Positions 46,345-54,784 of a stretch of 64,000 nucleotides of DNA are shown here, piece after piece. The notes under the pieces were generated by a model. That model was not told the origin of the DNA. It saw nothing but the letters and a program-made list of their open reading frames with translations, and did not search any database. Every line of letters starts with the position of its first letter. Position 1 is the stretch's first letter. Position numbers and translations under genes: made by a program. Location: the NCBI GenBank assembly GCA_903832085.1, contig CAIKZZ010000021.1, forward strand, positions 1-64,000, given 5' to 3'. This DNA is from an uncultured Pseudomonadota bacterium (GTDB lineage Bacteria > Pseudomonadota > Gammaproteobacteria > Steroidobacterales > Steroidobacteraceae).

Positions 46345-47078
46345 GACAACGCATGCGGCGCTACTCGCTACGCCTTGCACTCGGATGCCTTTTGCTGATC
46401 GGCGCTACGATTCCTGCGTTCGCTACGATTCCCGTCATTGATTTTGCAGCACTTGCACAGCTTGCAAAACAGGTTAGTGCATGGCAACAGCAGTTAGCTG
46501 CGATGCAGCAGCAGCTGGACCAGTTGCATACAACGAGTGCTGCGATCACTGGCAATCGGGGTCTTGGCGAGCTGCTGCCAATCTCCGTTGTGGCCCGTAA
46601 TTATTTACCGCCCGATTGGACAACGCTTGCAACGTTGTATGACGGCACCAATACAAGTTATCAGAGCCTGCAGTCCATGGCCACGGGTATCAAACAAACG
46701 AATAGGATCTTACAGTCCAACGATCTTGCGCGACTGCCACAGACAGTGCAGAGCGTACTGGCCGCAGAGCGTGGCACGGTTGCGGGCAATCAAGCGCTCA
46801 TGCGCCAAGCGTACGCGAATCAGAGTGCCCGCTTCGCAGATTTGCAGACCTTGATCGCAGCCATTGGTACCACCACGGATATCAAAGCAATCAATGAATT
46901 AAACACGCGTATCGGTGCTGAGCGTGCAATGCTTCTCAATGAGAGTGTAAAGATTGCAAGTCTTGCGCAAATCGCATCGACCGACAGCGCCGCGCGAGAG
47001 CTACAACGGCGTGAGCTGGTGATGGCCGGACACGGCTCATTCGTCACCCGCTTCCAACCCGTTGCGCCGACACCCTGA
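46341..47078 (+). CDS. virB5: VirB5-family T4SS minor pilin
   Basis: A 245-residue protein with a signal peptide (LALGCLLLIGATIPAFA). The mature part starts TIPVIDFAALAQLAKQVSAWQQQLAAMQQQLDQL, the long helical start typical of VirB5 proteins, and continues mainly alpha-helical to FQPVAPTP. It sits at the pilus tip. Its start overlaps the virB4 stop by 4 bases, and its stop shares one base with virB6 (TGATG). Confidence 0.83.
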   Translation: MRQRMRRYSLRLALGCLLLIGATIPAFATIPVIDFAALAQLAKQVSAWQQQLAAMQQQLDQLHTTSAAITGNRGLGELLPISVVARNYLPPDWTTLATLYDGTNTSYQSLQSMATGIKQTNRILQSNDLARLPQTVQSVLAAERGTVAGNQALMRQAYANQSARFADLQTLIAAIGTTTDIKAINELNTRIGAERAMLLNESVKIASLAQIASTDSAARELQRRELVMAGHGSFVTRFQPVAPTP

Positions 47079-48031
47079 TGTTGTTCGCCACCTTTTGGGC
47101 ATGGCTCAGTGATCGGCTGACCACCTACATCAGTACGCAGGCCGCCAATACCGCGCAGGCGCTCGAGCCCGCGGCCGTCACCTTTGGCGCCGTTTACGTC
47201 ATGTTGTGGGGTTTTCTACATCTGCGTGGCCAAATCGAGGAGCCGATCACCCAAGGACTGGTGCGAATTCTCACCTTGATTGCTGTGTTTGGCATTGGGC
47301 TGCACTTGTGGCTCTATCACGACTTGCTTGTCGATACCTTCTTTACTGCCCCCGCACAGTTTGCTGCGCAACTCATTGGCGGGGCCGAGCCAGTCAGGAT
47401 GATTGACCAAATTTGGGATCACGGTGGACGCGTGGCCGCTGCCTTGTGGGATCGTGCGGGCCTCCTCTCTGGCGATCCTGGTTTTTATCTCGCCGCCCTT
47501 GGTGTTTATCTGACCGTGGGCCTTATGTGCGTCTACACGATGTTTTTAATTTCACTGTCGCGTATCGCGCTTGCGGTGCTGCTAGCTTTGGGCCCGCTAT
47601 TTATTGTCATGACATTGTTCCAGCCTACACGGCGCTACTTTGATAGCTGGATCAGTGAGCTTACCAATTATGCACTGGTAACAATCCTGACAATTATGCT
47701 CTGCAGCTTGATGCTCAGTTTTGTCGATGCGTTTGCAGCTCAGACGGCAGCGCGAGGTGCTGAGATGGCAAGCGTCGATGCCATTAATCTGGTGCTCGTG
47801 ACAGCCTTAGTCTCGCTGGTGATGCGCCAGGTGCTGCCTATCAGTGCCCGACTTGCTGGAGGCAGTGCGTTATCGACACTTGGCGCATGGAGCGCCGTCA
47901 CGCAAGGCGCGCGGACCGCTGCGCGCACCACGAGAGCGTATGTGGCAAGCGTCTTTGACTCAGGCGATGACGAATTGGCTGCGCCACTCAGTGAACCCGC
48001 AACGACACACTATGTTGGAGAACGCGAATGA
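47078..48031 (+). CDS. virB6: VirB6-family T4SS polytopic membrane protein
   Basis: A 317-residue inner-membrane protein with about five to six hydrophobic segments, for example FGAVYVMLWGFLHL, LIAVFGIGLHLWLY, YLTVGLMCVYTMFLISLSRIALAVLLALGPLFIVMTLF and YALVTILTIMLCSLML. The central region SRIALAVLLALGPLFI...PTRRYFDSWISEL is the conserved TrbL/VirB6 signature. It forms the inner-membrane channel. It overlaps the small lipoprotein gene by 4 bases at its end. Confidence 0.87.
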   Translation: MLFATFWAWLSDRLTTYISTQAANTAQALEPAAVTFGAVYVMLWGFLHLRGQIEEPITQGLVRILTLIAVFGIGLHLWLYHDLLVDTFFTAPAQFAAQLIGGAEPVRMIDQIWDHGGRVAAALWDRAGLLSGDPGFYLAALGVYLTVGLMCVYTMFLISLSRIALAVLLALGPLFIVMTLFQPTRRYFDSWISELTNYALVTILTIMLCSLMLSFVDAFAAQTAARGAEMASVDAINLVLVTALVSLVMRQVLPISARLAGGSALSTLGAWSAVTQGARTAARTTRAYVASVFDSGDDELAAPLSEPATTHYVGERE

Positions 48032-48165
48032 AGTCGATGGCAATAACACTGCTTGGCTGCTTTGGACTGATGTTTGGCGGCTGCGCCCATGTCACCCCAT
48101 TGCCAGTCTGTCATGGTCCGGCGAGCCCAATAAATGCGCCACTGACGGTGCCGGCCCATGACTGA
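48028..48165 (+). CDS. virB7: VirB7-like small lipoprotein
   Basis: A 45-residue peptide: a signal sequence (SMAITLLGCFGLMFGGC) ends in a lipobox-like FGGC with the lipidated Cys at 19, followed by a short mature part holding a second Cys (VCHGP). This is the usual make-up of VirB7, which links to VirB9 by a disulfide and anchors the outer-membrane ring. Its ATG overlaps the virB6 stop (ATGA) and its end overlaps virB8 by 8 bases. The lipobox lacks the usual Leu at -3, so the call is moderately certain. Confidence 0.75.
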   Translation: MKSMAITLLGCFGLMFGGCAHVTPLPVCHGPASPINAPLTVPAHD

Positions 48166-48889
48166 GTCAATCGAGGACTATTTTTCAGAAGCAAATCGTT
48201 GGCAACGCGATCGCACGACACAGTTACTACGCGATGCGCGCCGCGCCTGGCAGGTCGCACTCAGTGGCGTGACCGTGGCCGCGTTATCACTGGGGGCACT
48301 GCTTGTATTGCTGCCGTTAAAGCGCACAGAGCCATACCTCATTCGCGTTGATGCCGCTGATGGGACGGTAGACGTGGTGCCACGGTATGTGCCGACGATG
48401 GAGCTTCCAGAAGCTGTCACTCGGCATCTGGTGACAGAGTATGTCATGGCGCGTGAGCGCTACGTGGCCGCCTTCGCAGAAAGCGACTATCGGCAGGTGA
48501 GCGCTTATCACTCGGCAGCCATGAATCAATCCTGGTCCACGTTGTGGGCGCGTGGCAATCCTGACTCACCCCTCAATCGTTACTCGGAGAGTACAAGACT
48601 ACGGGTACGCGTGAATGCGGTGTCTTTTCTAAAACGCGTGACTGGTGAGCCCATGACAGTGCAAGTGCGCTTTGAGACGGGCCTGACCAATATGATAGGT
48701 GCGGCCGAGGATCGGCATCAGTTCGTGGCGACCTTGCAGGCAAGTTATATCGAGCCTGCATCGGATGCGGAAACGCGTGCGTTAAATCCATTGGGGTTTC
48801 GGGTACTCGAGTATCGTCGAGAACCGGAAACGCTAAATCCCCCGAGTCAATTACAGACGTCGAATAACACCACGTGGATTGGGAAGTAA
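48158..48889 (+). CDS. virB8: VirB8-family T4SS assembly factor
   Basis: A 243-residue bitopic protein. The cytoplasmic start ESIEDYFSEANRWQRDRT, the membrane helix WQVALSGVTVAALSLGALLVLLPL and the periplasmic NTF2-like domain (EPYLIRVDAADGTVDVVPR, YVMARERYVAAF, VRFETGL) match VirB8. It nucleates assembly between inner- and outer-membrane parts. Position right after virB7 follows the Agrobacterium order. Confidence 0.9.
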   Translation: MTESIEDYFSEANRWQRDRTTQLLRDARRAWQVALSGVTVAALSLGALLVLLPLKRTEPYLIRVDAADGTVDVVPRYVPTMELPEAVTRHLVTEYVMARERYVAAFAESDYRQVSAYHSAAMNQSWSTLWARGNPDSPLNRYSESTRLRVRVNAVSFLKRVTGEPMTVQVRFETGLTNMIGAAEDRHQFVATLQASYIEPASDAETRALNPLGFRVLEYRREPETLNPPSQLQTSNNTTWIGK

Positions 48890-48894
48890 GCAGC

Positions 48895-49704
48895 ATGCGT
48901 CACATGACTAGAGAACCACGACATCACATCCTCTCATTGTGCTGCATGTGGGCATGCATCATCGGCTGGCTACCCACAATGGTTTGTGCCGAGACGGACA
49001 GTAGGGTACGTCTTGTACAGTATGACGCCAACGCTGTTGTGCCGATTGTCGCTTTTATGGGCTACCACATTCACTTTGCGTTTGCGCCGGATGAGTATTT
49101 TACGACGCTGGGCGCTGGCAATACCGCGGCACTGGATGTGGCATCCGAAGGCAATCACTTGTTGCTAAAACCAAAGCAAGCAATGAATGGCACCAATCTG
49201 ACATTGATTACGACGAAGCATGTTTATTATCTGGACTTTAAAGTCCTAGCGCGGGCACCCAAGCCCTCTGAGGCCGTGTACTCCGTCGTGTTTCAGTACC
49301 CGTCGGCCCCAATTGCGCTCGGTGAGGACCACTCGCGCGATGCCTCCATCACCTTGAATACCTTGCCGGCGATTTCTAATCGCGATTACTGGTATTGCGG
49401 CAGCCCAGAGCTGCGCCCGGTATCGGCGGTGGACGATGGGACCCAGATGCGCCTGACTTTCGCGCCCCAAGCTGAGATACCGGCTCTGTATATCCACAAC
49501 CCAGACGGAAGTGAGTCACTAGTGAATAGCCATGTAGAGGAAGACACCGTGATTATTCATCACTTAGCAGCGCAATTGGTGCTACGTCGCGGGCCATTGG
49601 TAGGCTGTGTTGTTAATAAGGCTGACACACCCCCACAACAGCGCGCAGTGAGCGGCACATTATTGCACGCGATCAAGCGCGTTGTTATAGGGGCATCCAC
49701 ATGA
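48895..49704 (+). CDS. virB9: VirB9-family T4SS outer-membrane complex protein
   Basis: A 269-residue protein with a signal peptide (CCMWACIIGWLPTMVCAE). The N-terminal beta domain SRVRLVQYDANAVVPIVAFMGYHIHFAFAPDE and the VFQYP segment are typical of VirB9/TrbG, as is the C-terminal RLTFAPQAEIPALYIHNPDGSE. It forms the outer-membrane core ring with VirB7 and VirB10. ATG at 48895 follows the virB8 stop; an earlier in-frame start would overlap virB8. It overlaps virB10 by 4 bases. Confidence 0.88.
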   Translation: MRHMTREPRHHILSLCCMWACIIGWLPTMVCAETDSRVRLVQYDANAVVPIVAFMGYHIHFAFAPDEYFTTLGAGNTAALDVASEGNHLLLKPKQAMNGTNLTLITTKHVYYLDFKVLARAPKPSEAVYSVVFQYPSAPIALGEDHSRDASITLNTLPAISNRDYWYCGSPELRPVSAVDDGTQMRLTFAPQAEIPALYIHNPDGSESLVNSHVEEDTVIIHHLAAQLVLRRGPLVGCVVNKADTPPQQRAVSGTLLHAIKRVVIGAST

Positions 49705-50846
49705 GCGACACTCAAGCTGTTTCAGGCGAGCGCACGGTGGCCGCGGTGACACGGCGTGTGTCACTTGCGATGCGCATCCAGCAACGTTTGTGGATTGTGT
49801 TTTTAATGCTCTCAGCACTTGCGACACTCGGTTTATATTACGTGAGCGCGAGTCATCGAACGCATTCCCCAAGGAGTGCGCGTGCGCACCCGTCGACGAA
49901 TGGCGCTGAGTCAGCTCTACCGGCATTTCCGTTGGACAGCGCACCAGATGTGCTGCTTGGGCTGGTGCGCACCGCGCGAGCGGACGAGGGCCCCCGTGCC
50001 ACAGCCGCGCACCGTGAGGACCTCGGTGCACTGGATGTCCCCACGACGATTCCGACGCCGCCCACGCAAACCCGTGCTGCGGCAGAGTCTCCCGTTGCTA
50101 TTCGGACGACAGCGCGACCACTGCAAACTCAACCATCTAGCACAGCGAATGAACCGGAAGCAGAAGGTGAGCGCGGTGAGGGCGTGATGAACAACGCGCT
50201 ACCCGTATCAGGTGGGCTCAAGAGCATAAATACCACCAGTGGGTTGTTCGCTGTCCAGGCACAGCATCGACCGGGCCTGCGCTTCATACTGCCGAAGGGG
50301 TCCTCCCTTGATTGCACCCTGGAAACAGCCATTGATTCGACACTGGTGGGGATGACGACCTGTGTGCTTGCGGCAGATGTCTTTGGAGCAGATGGTCGCA
50401 TCGTTTTACTTGAGCGGGGGACACAGCTCATTGGCGAGATGAGTGGTGAATTACGGGTAGGTCAAGCGCGTGTCGCGATTCTTTGGAATGAGGCGCGCAC
50501 ACCCACAGGCGTGTTGGTGCCACTGGTGTCGCCAGGCACCGATGCCCTCGGTCGCAGCGGGGTCTCTGGGGATATCGATACGCATACGAAGGACCGGTTC
50601 GGGGCAGCCGTGATGTTGAGTCTGCTCGATGGCACCATGCAAGCGGTTGCCAGACGCCAGCAGGGTGTGGGGGCGCTGATCTACGCTGCACCGGCCTCAC
50701 GCGACATTGCGACGGAGGTTCTGCATAACACGTTGCGCATCCCGCCCACGCTACGCGTGAATCCAGGGACGCGCATTCAGGTACTCGTCGCGCGGGATAT
50801 CGATTTTCAGACAGTGTATCGGTTGGTTGCTCGTGACCCGTCTTGA
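49701..50846 (+). CDS. virB10: VirB10-family T4SS channel protein
   Basis: A 381-residue protein. An N-terminal cytoplasmic basic part and membrane helix (LWIVFLMLSALATLGLYYVS) precede a Pro/Ala/Thr-rich linker (about 55-160). The beta-barrel TrbI domain has LPKGSSLDCTLETAIDSTLVGMTTCVL, DGRIVLLERGTQLIGE, GALGRSGVSG-like and RIPPTLRVNPGTRIQVLVARDIDF. It spans from inner to outer membrane. Start overlaps virB9 stop (ATGA). Confidence 0.92.
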   Translation: MSDTQAVSGERTVAAVTRRVSLAMRIQQRLWIVFLMLSALATLGLYYVSASHRTHSPRSARAHPSTNGAESALPAFPLDSAPDVLLGLVRTARADEGPRATAAHREDLGALDVPTTIPTPPTQTRAAAESPVAIRTTARPLQTQPSSTANEPEAEGERGEGVMNNALPVSGGLKSINTTSGLFAVQAQHRPGLRFILPKGSSLDCTLETAIDSTLVGMTTCVLAADVFGADGRIVLLERGTQLIGEMSGELRVGQARVAILWNEARTPTGVLVPLVSPGTDALGRSGVSGDIDTHTKDRFGAAVMLSLLDGTMQAVARRQQGVGALIYAAPASRDIATEVLHNTLRIPPTLRVNPGTRIQVLVARDIDFQTVYRLVARDPS

Positions 50847-51843
50847 GTCTCTCGGCGATCAGCCGTCGTCGCTGGCGCATTATAGCCGTGAGCTGCTACA
50901 GATCTTATCGGATGCCACTGTCACGGAAGTGTGTTTGCAGCGTAGTGGCGAGTTATTAATAGAGCGCACGGGCGGCTGGACCCGCGAGCTTGCCGTTTGG
51001 GCGAGTGTTAGTTGGGCGCGTCAGTTCGCACAATTACTCGCAACCGCCTCGGAGCAGCGGGTCAGTGCGCCACAACCCTTGCTATCGGCCGCACTACCCA
51101 CGGGTGAGCGAGTCCAGATTGTGTTGCCTCCAGCGACTTGGCCTGATCAGGTGGTTATGGCGATACGGCGTGCGAGTAGTAGTCAGTGGTCGTTGGATGA
51201 CTTGGCGCGGACGGGCGTTTTTGGAACTGCGGGAGTGGAGCGTGACGTGGTTGCTGAAAGCTGCCGACTGGCTGATTATTATGCGAGTGCGAACTGGCGC
51301 GAGTTCTTAAGCCTAGCAGTCAAGCGGCGGTTGAACATCATTGTGTCTGGGGCGACGGGGTCTGGAAAAACAACGCTCACGAAAGCGTTGATCCGCGAAA
51401 TCCCCCTTGATGAGCGCCTCATTAGTATTGAGGATGCGGCCGAACTGGTGTTCGATCGCCACATCAATGTGGCACGGCTCTTCTATTCGAAGAATGGACA
51501 AGGTGTGGCGCAAGTGACCCCAAAGCAACTGCTAGAGGCAAGTCTACGGTTACGCCCAGACCGCGTGCTGTTGGCCGAGCTGCGTGGTGAGGAGGCCTAT
51601 TATTTTCTGCGTAACGTCAGCTCCGGACACCCAGGGTCTATTACCAGTGTGCACGCCGGCTCGCCAGAACTGGCCTTTGCGCAGCTGGCACTACTCATTA
51701 AAGAAAGTCAGCCCGGTGCGGAACTGGGGATAGCAGACATTGATCGACTGTTAAAAAAGACCATCGATGTGATCGTGCAGTGTGAACGCGCCGCTGGCAT
51801 CCGTCGCGTGGCAAGGGTCTGGTGGCGGGATGCAAACTGCTGA
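50833..51843 (+). CDS. virB11: VirB11-family T4SS ATPase
   Basis: A 336-residue hexameric ATPase. Walker A GATGSGKTT is at about 173-181, the Asp box SIEDAAELVF, Walker B LRPDRVLLAELRGEEAY and the His box SGHPGSITSVHAG follow. The N-terminal domain (LLIERTGGW...) is typical. GTG 50833 is preferred; a TTG two codons upstream is also open. Both lie inside the end of virB10. It is the last T4SS gene; virD4, expected nearby, is absent. Confidence 0.92.
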   Translation: MTRLESLGDQPSSLAHYSRELLQILSDATVTEVCLQRSGELLIERTGGWTRELAVWASVSWARQFAQLLATASEQRVSAPQPLLSAALPTGERVQIVLPPATWPDQVVMAIRRASSSQWSLDDLARTGVFGTAGVERDVVAESCRLADYYASANWREFLSLAVKRRLNIIVSGATGSGKTTLTKALIREIPLDERLISIEDAAELVFDRHINVARLFYSKNGQGVAQVTPKQLLEASLRLRPDRVLLAELRGEEAYYFLRNVSSGHPGSITSVHAGSPELAFAQLALLIKESQPGAELGIADIDRLLKKTIDVIVQCERAAGIRRVARVWWRDANC

Positions 51844-51896
51844 ACGCCTCGACAGGCTTGCAGTAGAATGCTTAAGTCACAGTTCGTCCACCTGCT

Positions 51897-52817
51897 ATGG
51901 CGGGTTCGTTTTTTCACACTTGGATGTCGATCATTTCCCAGAAACCCCCCGTGCTGTCGCCTCTGATCATCGCGTGTCTTGCAGCGACTTGGCTGATTTG
52001 GGGATCGACGTATCTTGCGATTCGTTTTGCGCTTGACGGCTTCACGCCCTTTGTCTTGATGGGCACGCGTTTTTCTATCGCGGGGGCGCTTTTATTTGTG
52101 TGGATGCGACGACGGGGCGCGGCCTTACCGACCCGACCACAGTGGCGCAATGCCTTCATCGTTGGCAGTTTGATGCTCGTTGGTGGCATGGGCGGTACGG
52201 CGACCGCGGAGCTCACTGTGGGTTCCGGGTTAGTTGTCGCATTTATTGCGGTGTCGCCGTTATTGTTGGTGTTATTGCATGTCACAGTCGGTATCTATCC
52301 GCCGCGTGGCGAGTTGCTCGGCGTGCTGGTTGGTTTGTGCGGTGTTGTGCTCCTGACGCACGGTGCCGGGTTTCAGCACTCACCCAATGGCATCTGGCTA
52401 CTGGTGATAGCCACCAGTTGTTGGTCCTTGGGCAGTTTTTTAAGCCAACGCCAGTGTCCATTGGCTCCGGGGGCTATGGGATTCGCCACACAGATGCTCT
52501 GTGGTGGTGTCGTTCTGCTGGTGCTCGCTTTGTTGCATGGTGAGTCGTTTCGTCTGACAGCCGCATCAACCGCGTGGTTTGCGTGGTTGTATCTGACGGT
52601 TTTCGGTTCGTTGATCGGATTTAATGCGTACATGGTGCTGTTAAGTCGCGCCTCGCCCGGCATCGCGACGAGCTATAGCTACGTCAACCCAATCATTGCG
52701 ATGTTGTTGGGTGTGAGTTTGGGGCATGAGACGATCACCCTGCGGGAGTGGTCGGCCGCGGGCATTACACTTGCGGGCGTAGCCATTGTGCTGATCAGTC
52801 GGAGGCGCAAAACATGA
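51897..52817 (+). CDS. EamA-family (DMT) transporter, YedA-like
   Basis: A 306-residue membrane protein with ten hydrophobic segments in two EamA repeats. AATWLIWGSTYLAIRFALDGFTPFVLMGTRFSIAG is the first-repeat signature and ASPGIATSYSYVNPIIAMLLG the second, close to YedA-type metabolite exporters. It probably exports an amino acid or similar metabolite. First chromosomal-type gene right of the T4SS, 53 bases after virB11. Its stop overlaps the HutD-like start by 4 bases (ATGA). An internal ATG at 51924 is a possible start. Confidence 0.87.
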   Translation: MAGSFFHTWMSIISQKPPVLSPLIIACLAATWLIWGSTYLAIRFALDGFTPFVLMGTRFSIAGALLFVWMRRRGAALPTRPQWRNAFIVGSLMLVGGMGGTATAELTVGSGLVVAFIAVSPLLLVLLHVTVGIYPPRGELLGVLVGLCGVVLLTHGAGFQHSPNGIWLLVIATSCWSLGSFLSQRQCPLAPGAMGFATQMLCGGVVLLVLALLHGESFRLTAASTAWFAWLYLTVFGSLIGFNAYMVLLSRASPGIATSYSYVNPIIAMLLGVSLGHETITLREWSAAGITLAGVAIVLISRRRKT

Positions 52818-53413
52818 AGCTGCTACGCAGTGATCAGTACCAGCGTATGCCATGGAAAAATGGTGGTGGCGAGACCGCACAGATTGTGGTGTCACCCGAA
52901 GATGCAACTCTCACAGCGTTTGATTGGCGCATCAGTATGGCGCGGGTGGCCATCGATGGGCCGTTCTCGCTGTTTCCTGAGGTGGATCGCACGTTGGTGG
53001 TCTTGGACGGTGTGGGTTTAACCCTGCATGGCGCAGATGCATCTGTGATGGAGGTGGCTGCCGGGACTGCCGGGGTGTCGTTTTCAGGCGATACACCACT
53101 GAGTGCCCGTTTGTTAGACGGTGCGATCACGGATCTCAACATCATGACGCGGCGCCGAGCCTATCGCCATCGAGTGCAGTATTTGCCTCAGGTGTTAACT
53201 GGTGCCATCGCGGTCCAACCCTATACGCAGCTACTCGTCCTTGCGGTAGGGCAGTTGACGGTGGACAGTGGCACCCGCGTGCAGATGAGTGTGCACGACA
53301 CTGTCGTGATTGAGCCACTCGAGCAAGTGACGCTGCATCCCGCAGGCAATACCGAGGCGTATCTCATCGAGATCATGCCCGTCACTGCACATCGGCCCAT
53401 TTTAAGCCGATGA
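52814..53413 (+). CDS. HutD/Ves family protein
   Basis: A 199-residue bicupin. QYQRMPWKNGGGETAQIVVSPED and DWRISMARVAIDGPFSLFPEVDRTLVVLDG are the hallmark of HutD/Ves (DUF886). HutD in Pseudomonas is thought to tune histidine utilisation, perhaps by binding a pathway product. Ves of E. coli is of unknown role. ATG 52814 overlaps the EamA gene, so it is translationally coupled to a transporter; no hut genes are near. The last 12 bases overlap the convergent permease gene. Confidence 0.87.
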   Translation: MKLLRSDQYQRMPWKNGGGETAQIVVSPEDATLTAFDWRISMARVAIDGPFSLFPEVDRTLVVLDGVGLTLHGADASVMEVAAGTAGVSFSGDTPLSARLLDGAITDLNIMTRRRAYRHRVQYLPQVLTGAIAVQPYTQLLVLAVGQLTVDSGTRVQMSVHDTVVIEPLEQVTLHPAGNTEAYLIEIMPVTAHRPILSR

Positions 53414-54751
53414 GGTCACGCTGCGCGTGCGCCGCCAAAGATACAGCGGGACGCACAAGACCATCAAAATGCCTGCGATGAGCCCCGATCGTGGATCATC
53501 GATGACCGCGGCGAATAAAAACAGTATGGATCCAAGCAACACAATGGCAGTCGTGTAGGGAAACCCGACAGCGCGGTATGGGCGCGGATGCAAAGGCTCG
53601 CGCCAGCGCAGGATAAAGACTGCAACATATGCAGAGATATAGTTCAGCAAGAAAAGAACTGCCGCGAGTGCCACAATTTGTTCAAAGCTACCCGAGAGGA
53701 TGAGGACGATGACCATGGCGCTTGATAGCGCCAGCGCCACACGTGGCGTGCCGCTGGCACTGACGAGCGTGGCTTTACGCGTAAATAAGCCATCACGACC
53801 AATGGCGTACAAAATACGTGGCGTCATGAGTAGCACGGCATTTAATAAACTTAACACGGTAAACAACGAGATTAACGTAACAAGCTCAGCCCCACCGTGT
53901 GGAAGCACGACCCGTGCCGCATCAGCGGCAGGTAATGAGGAGTTAGCGAGTAGTTGCAAGGGAAGCACGCGCAGGAAGGCAAGATTAATAATCAAATAGA
54001 GCCCGCCCACGAGGAGCGAGCCGCCAATGATGGCGCGTGGCAGCGAGCGGGTGGGGTTTGTACTTTCCTCGGCAAAGTAGATGGGCGAATACCATCCGTC
54101 AAAAGTGACCAGCACCGAGCGCAAAGCAGTGACTATCGCGCTCAGAAAACCGAGCGATAGTAGTGGCAATGCGAGTGGTGAGGTGGGCAGCGGTAGTAAT
54201 GGATCGGCCTGGACGGGGGGCGTGATAAAGCAGCCCACGACCAGGACGAGTAACATCACGCCAACGCTAATCGTAATGACGCCAGCCAGTGTGCGACCGA
54301 TACGCAGCCCCGCCCAGTGCAGAGCCGTGAAGGCGACTAAAATGGTGATGGCAACCGTTTTAGAATGTCCATTGGCGGGAGACCACAGCGCGCCTAAAAA
54401 TGTGGCGGCCGTTACAGAGCCATAAGCGAGCGAGGCGACATTGTTCAGCCAGTCACTCCAACCGATCGCAAAGCCAACGCCCCGCCCCATCGAGCGGCGC
54501 GCATACACCAAAAAACCGCCCGCTTCGGGGAACATGACGGCGAGTTCGGTGACGGCGCAGGCCCCTAAAAATGCATAGAGCCCACCAAGCAGCCAAGCCA
54601 GTGTGATCAGTCGCGTATCGCCGAGCGCCGCTGCCACAGAACCTGGCAGACGTAAGATGCCAACGCCCACAGTGCCACCGAAGGCCATCGCCAGTCCAAA
54701 GCCGATGCCGAGTATTTTCAGTAACGGCCGGCTAGGCGTGTCTTCGACCAT
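53402..54751 (-). CDS. APC-family amino acid permease
   Basis: A 449-residue transporter with about 12 hydrophobic helices. The start GLAMAFGGTVGVGILRLPGSVAAALG holds the GxG-(I/V)LR substrate-binding motif of APC members. EAGGFLVYARRSMGRGVGFAIGW and FDGWYSPIYFAEE are also typical. Amino-acid or related solute uptake is inferred from the family; specificity unknown. ATG 54751. It lies 34 bases below the cfa stop and may be read with it. Convergent with the HutD-like gene. Confidence 0.87.
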   Translation of the reverse strand: MVEDTPSRPLLKILGIGFGLAMAFGGTVGVGILRLPGSVAAALGDTRLITLAWLLGGLYAFLGACAVTELAVMFPEAGGFLVYARRSMGRGVGFAIGWSDWLNNVASLAYGSVTAATFLGALWSPANGHSKTVAITILVAFTALHWAGLRIGRTLAGVITISVGVMLLVLVVGCFITPPVQADPLLPLPTSPLALPLLSLGFLSAIVTALRSVLVTFDGWYSPIYFAEESTNPTRSLPRAIIGGSLLVGGLYLIINLAFLRVLPLQLLANSSLPAADAARVVLPHGGAELVTLISLFTVLSLLNAVLLMTPRILYAIGRDGLFTRKATLVSASGTPRVALALSSAMVIVLILSGSFEQIVALAAVLFLLNYISAYVAVFILRWREPLHPRPYRAVGFPYTTAIVLLGSILFLFAAVIDDPRSGLIAGILMVLCVPLYLWRRTRSVTSSA

Positions 54752-54784
54752 GCACTGCCCCTTTGGCCGACCCGAAGAGTGGGG

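Larger units (their letters stand above)
33533..51843. mobile_element. plasmid-derived conjugative/mobilisable element embedded in chromosomal genes
   Basis: This 18-kb block gathers functions normally found together on a conjugative plasmid: KfrA-like regulator, ParA/ParB partition, RepA-family replication initiator, MobQ-type relaxase and a complete-looking virB2-B11 T4SS. It is flanked by metabolic chromosomal-type genes on both sides. Borders are set by gene content only: left at the KfrA-like gene, right after virB11. No integrase, transposase, tRNA target or flanking direct repeats were found, and virD4 and virB1 are missing. It may be an integrated plasmid, an ICE remnant, or the host genes may themselves ride on a large replicon. 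Confidence 0.6.

Noticed and set aside
43237-51843. Bacterium-killing X-T4SS
   Set aside because: Gene order is that of a conjugative VirB system beside a relaxase; virD4 and effector/immunity pairs are absent.
51847-51861. CCTCGACAGGC after virB11, also found near 18450, as att repeat
   Set aside because: Only 11 bases, the other copy is part of a hairpin 15 kb outside the element, and nothing similar lies at the left border.
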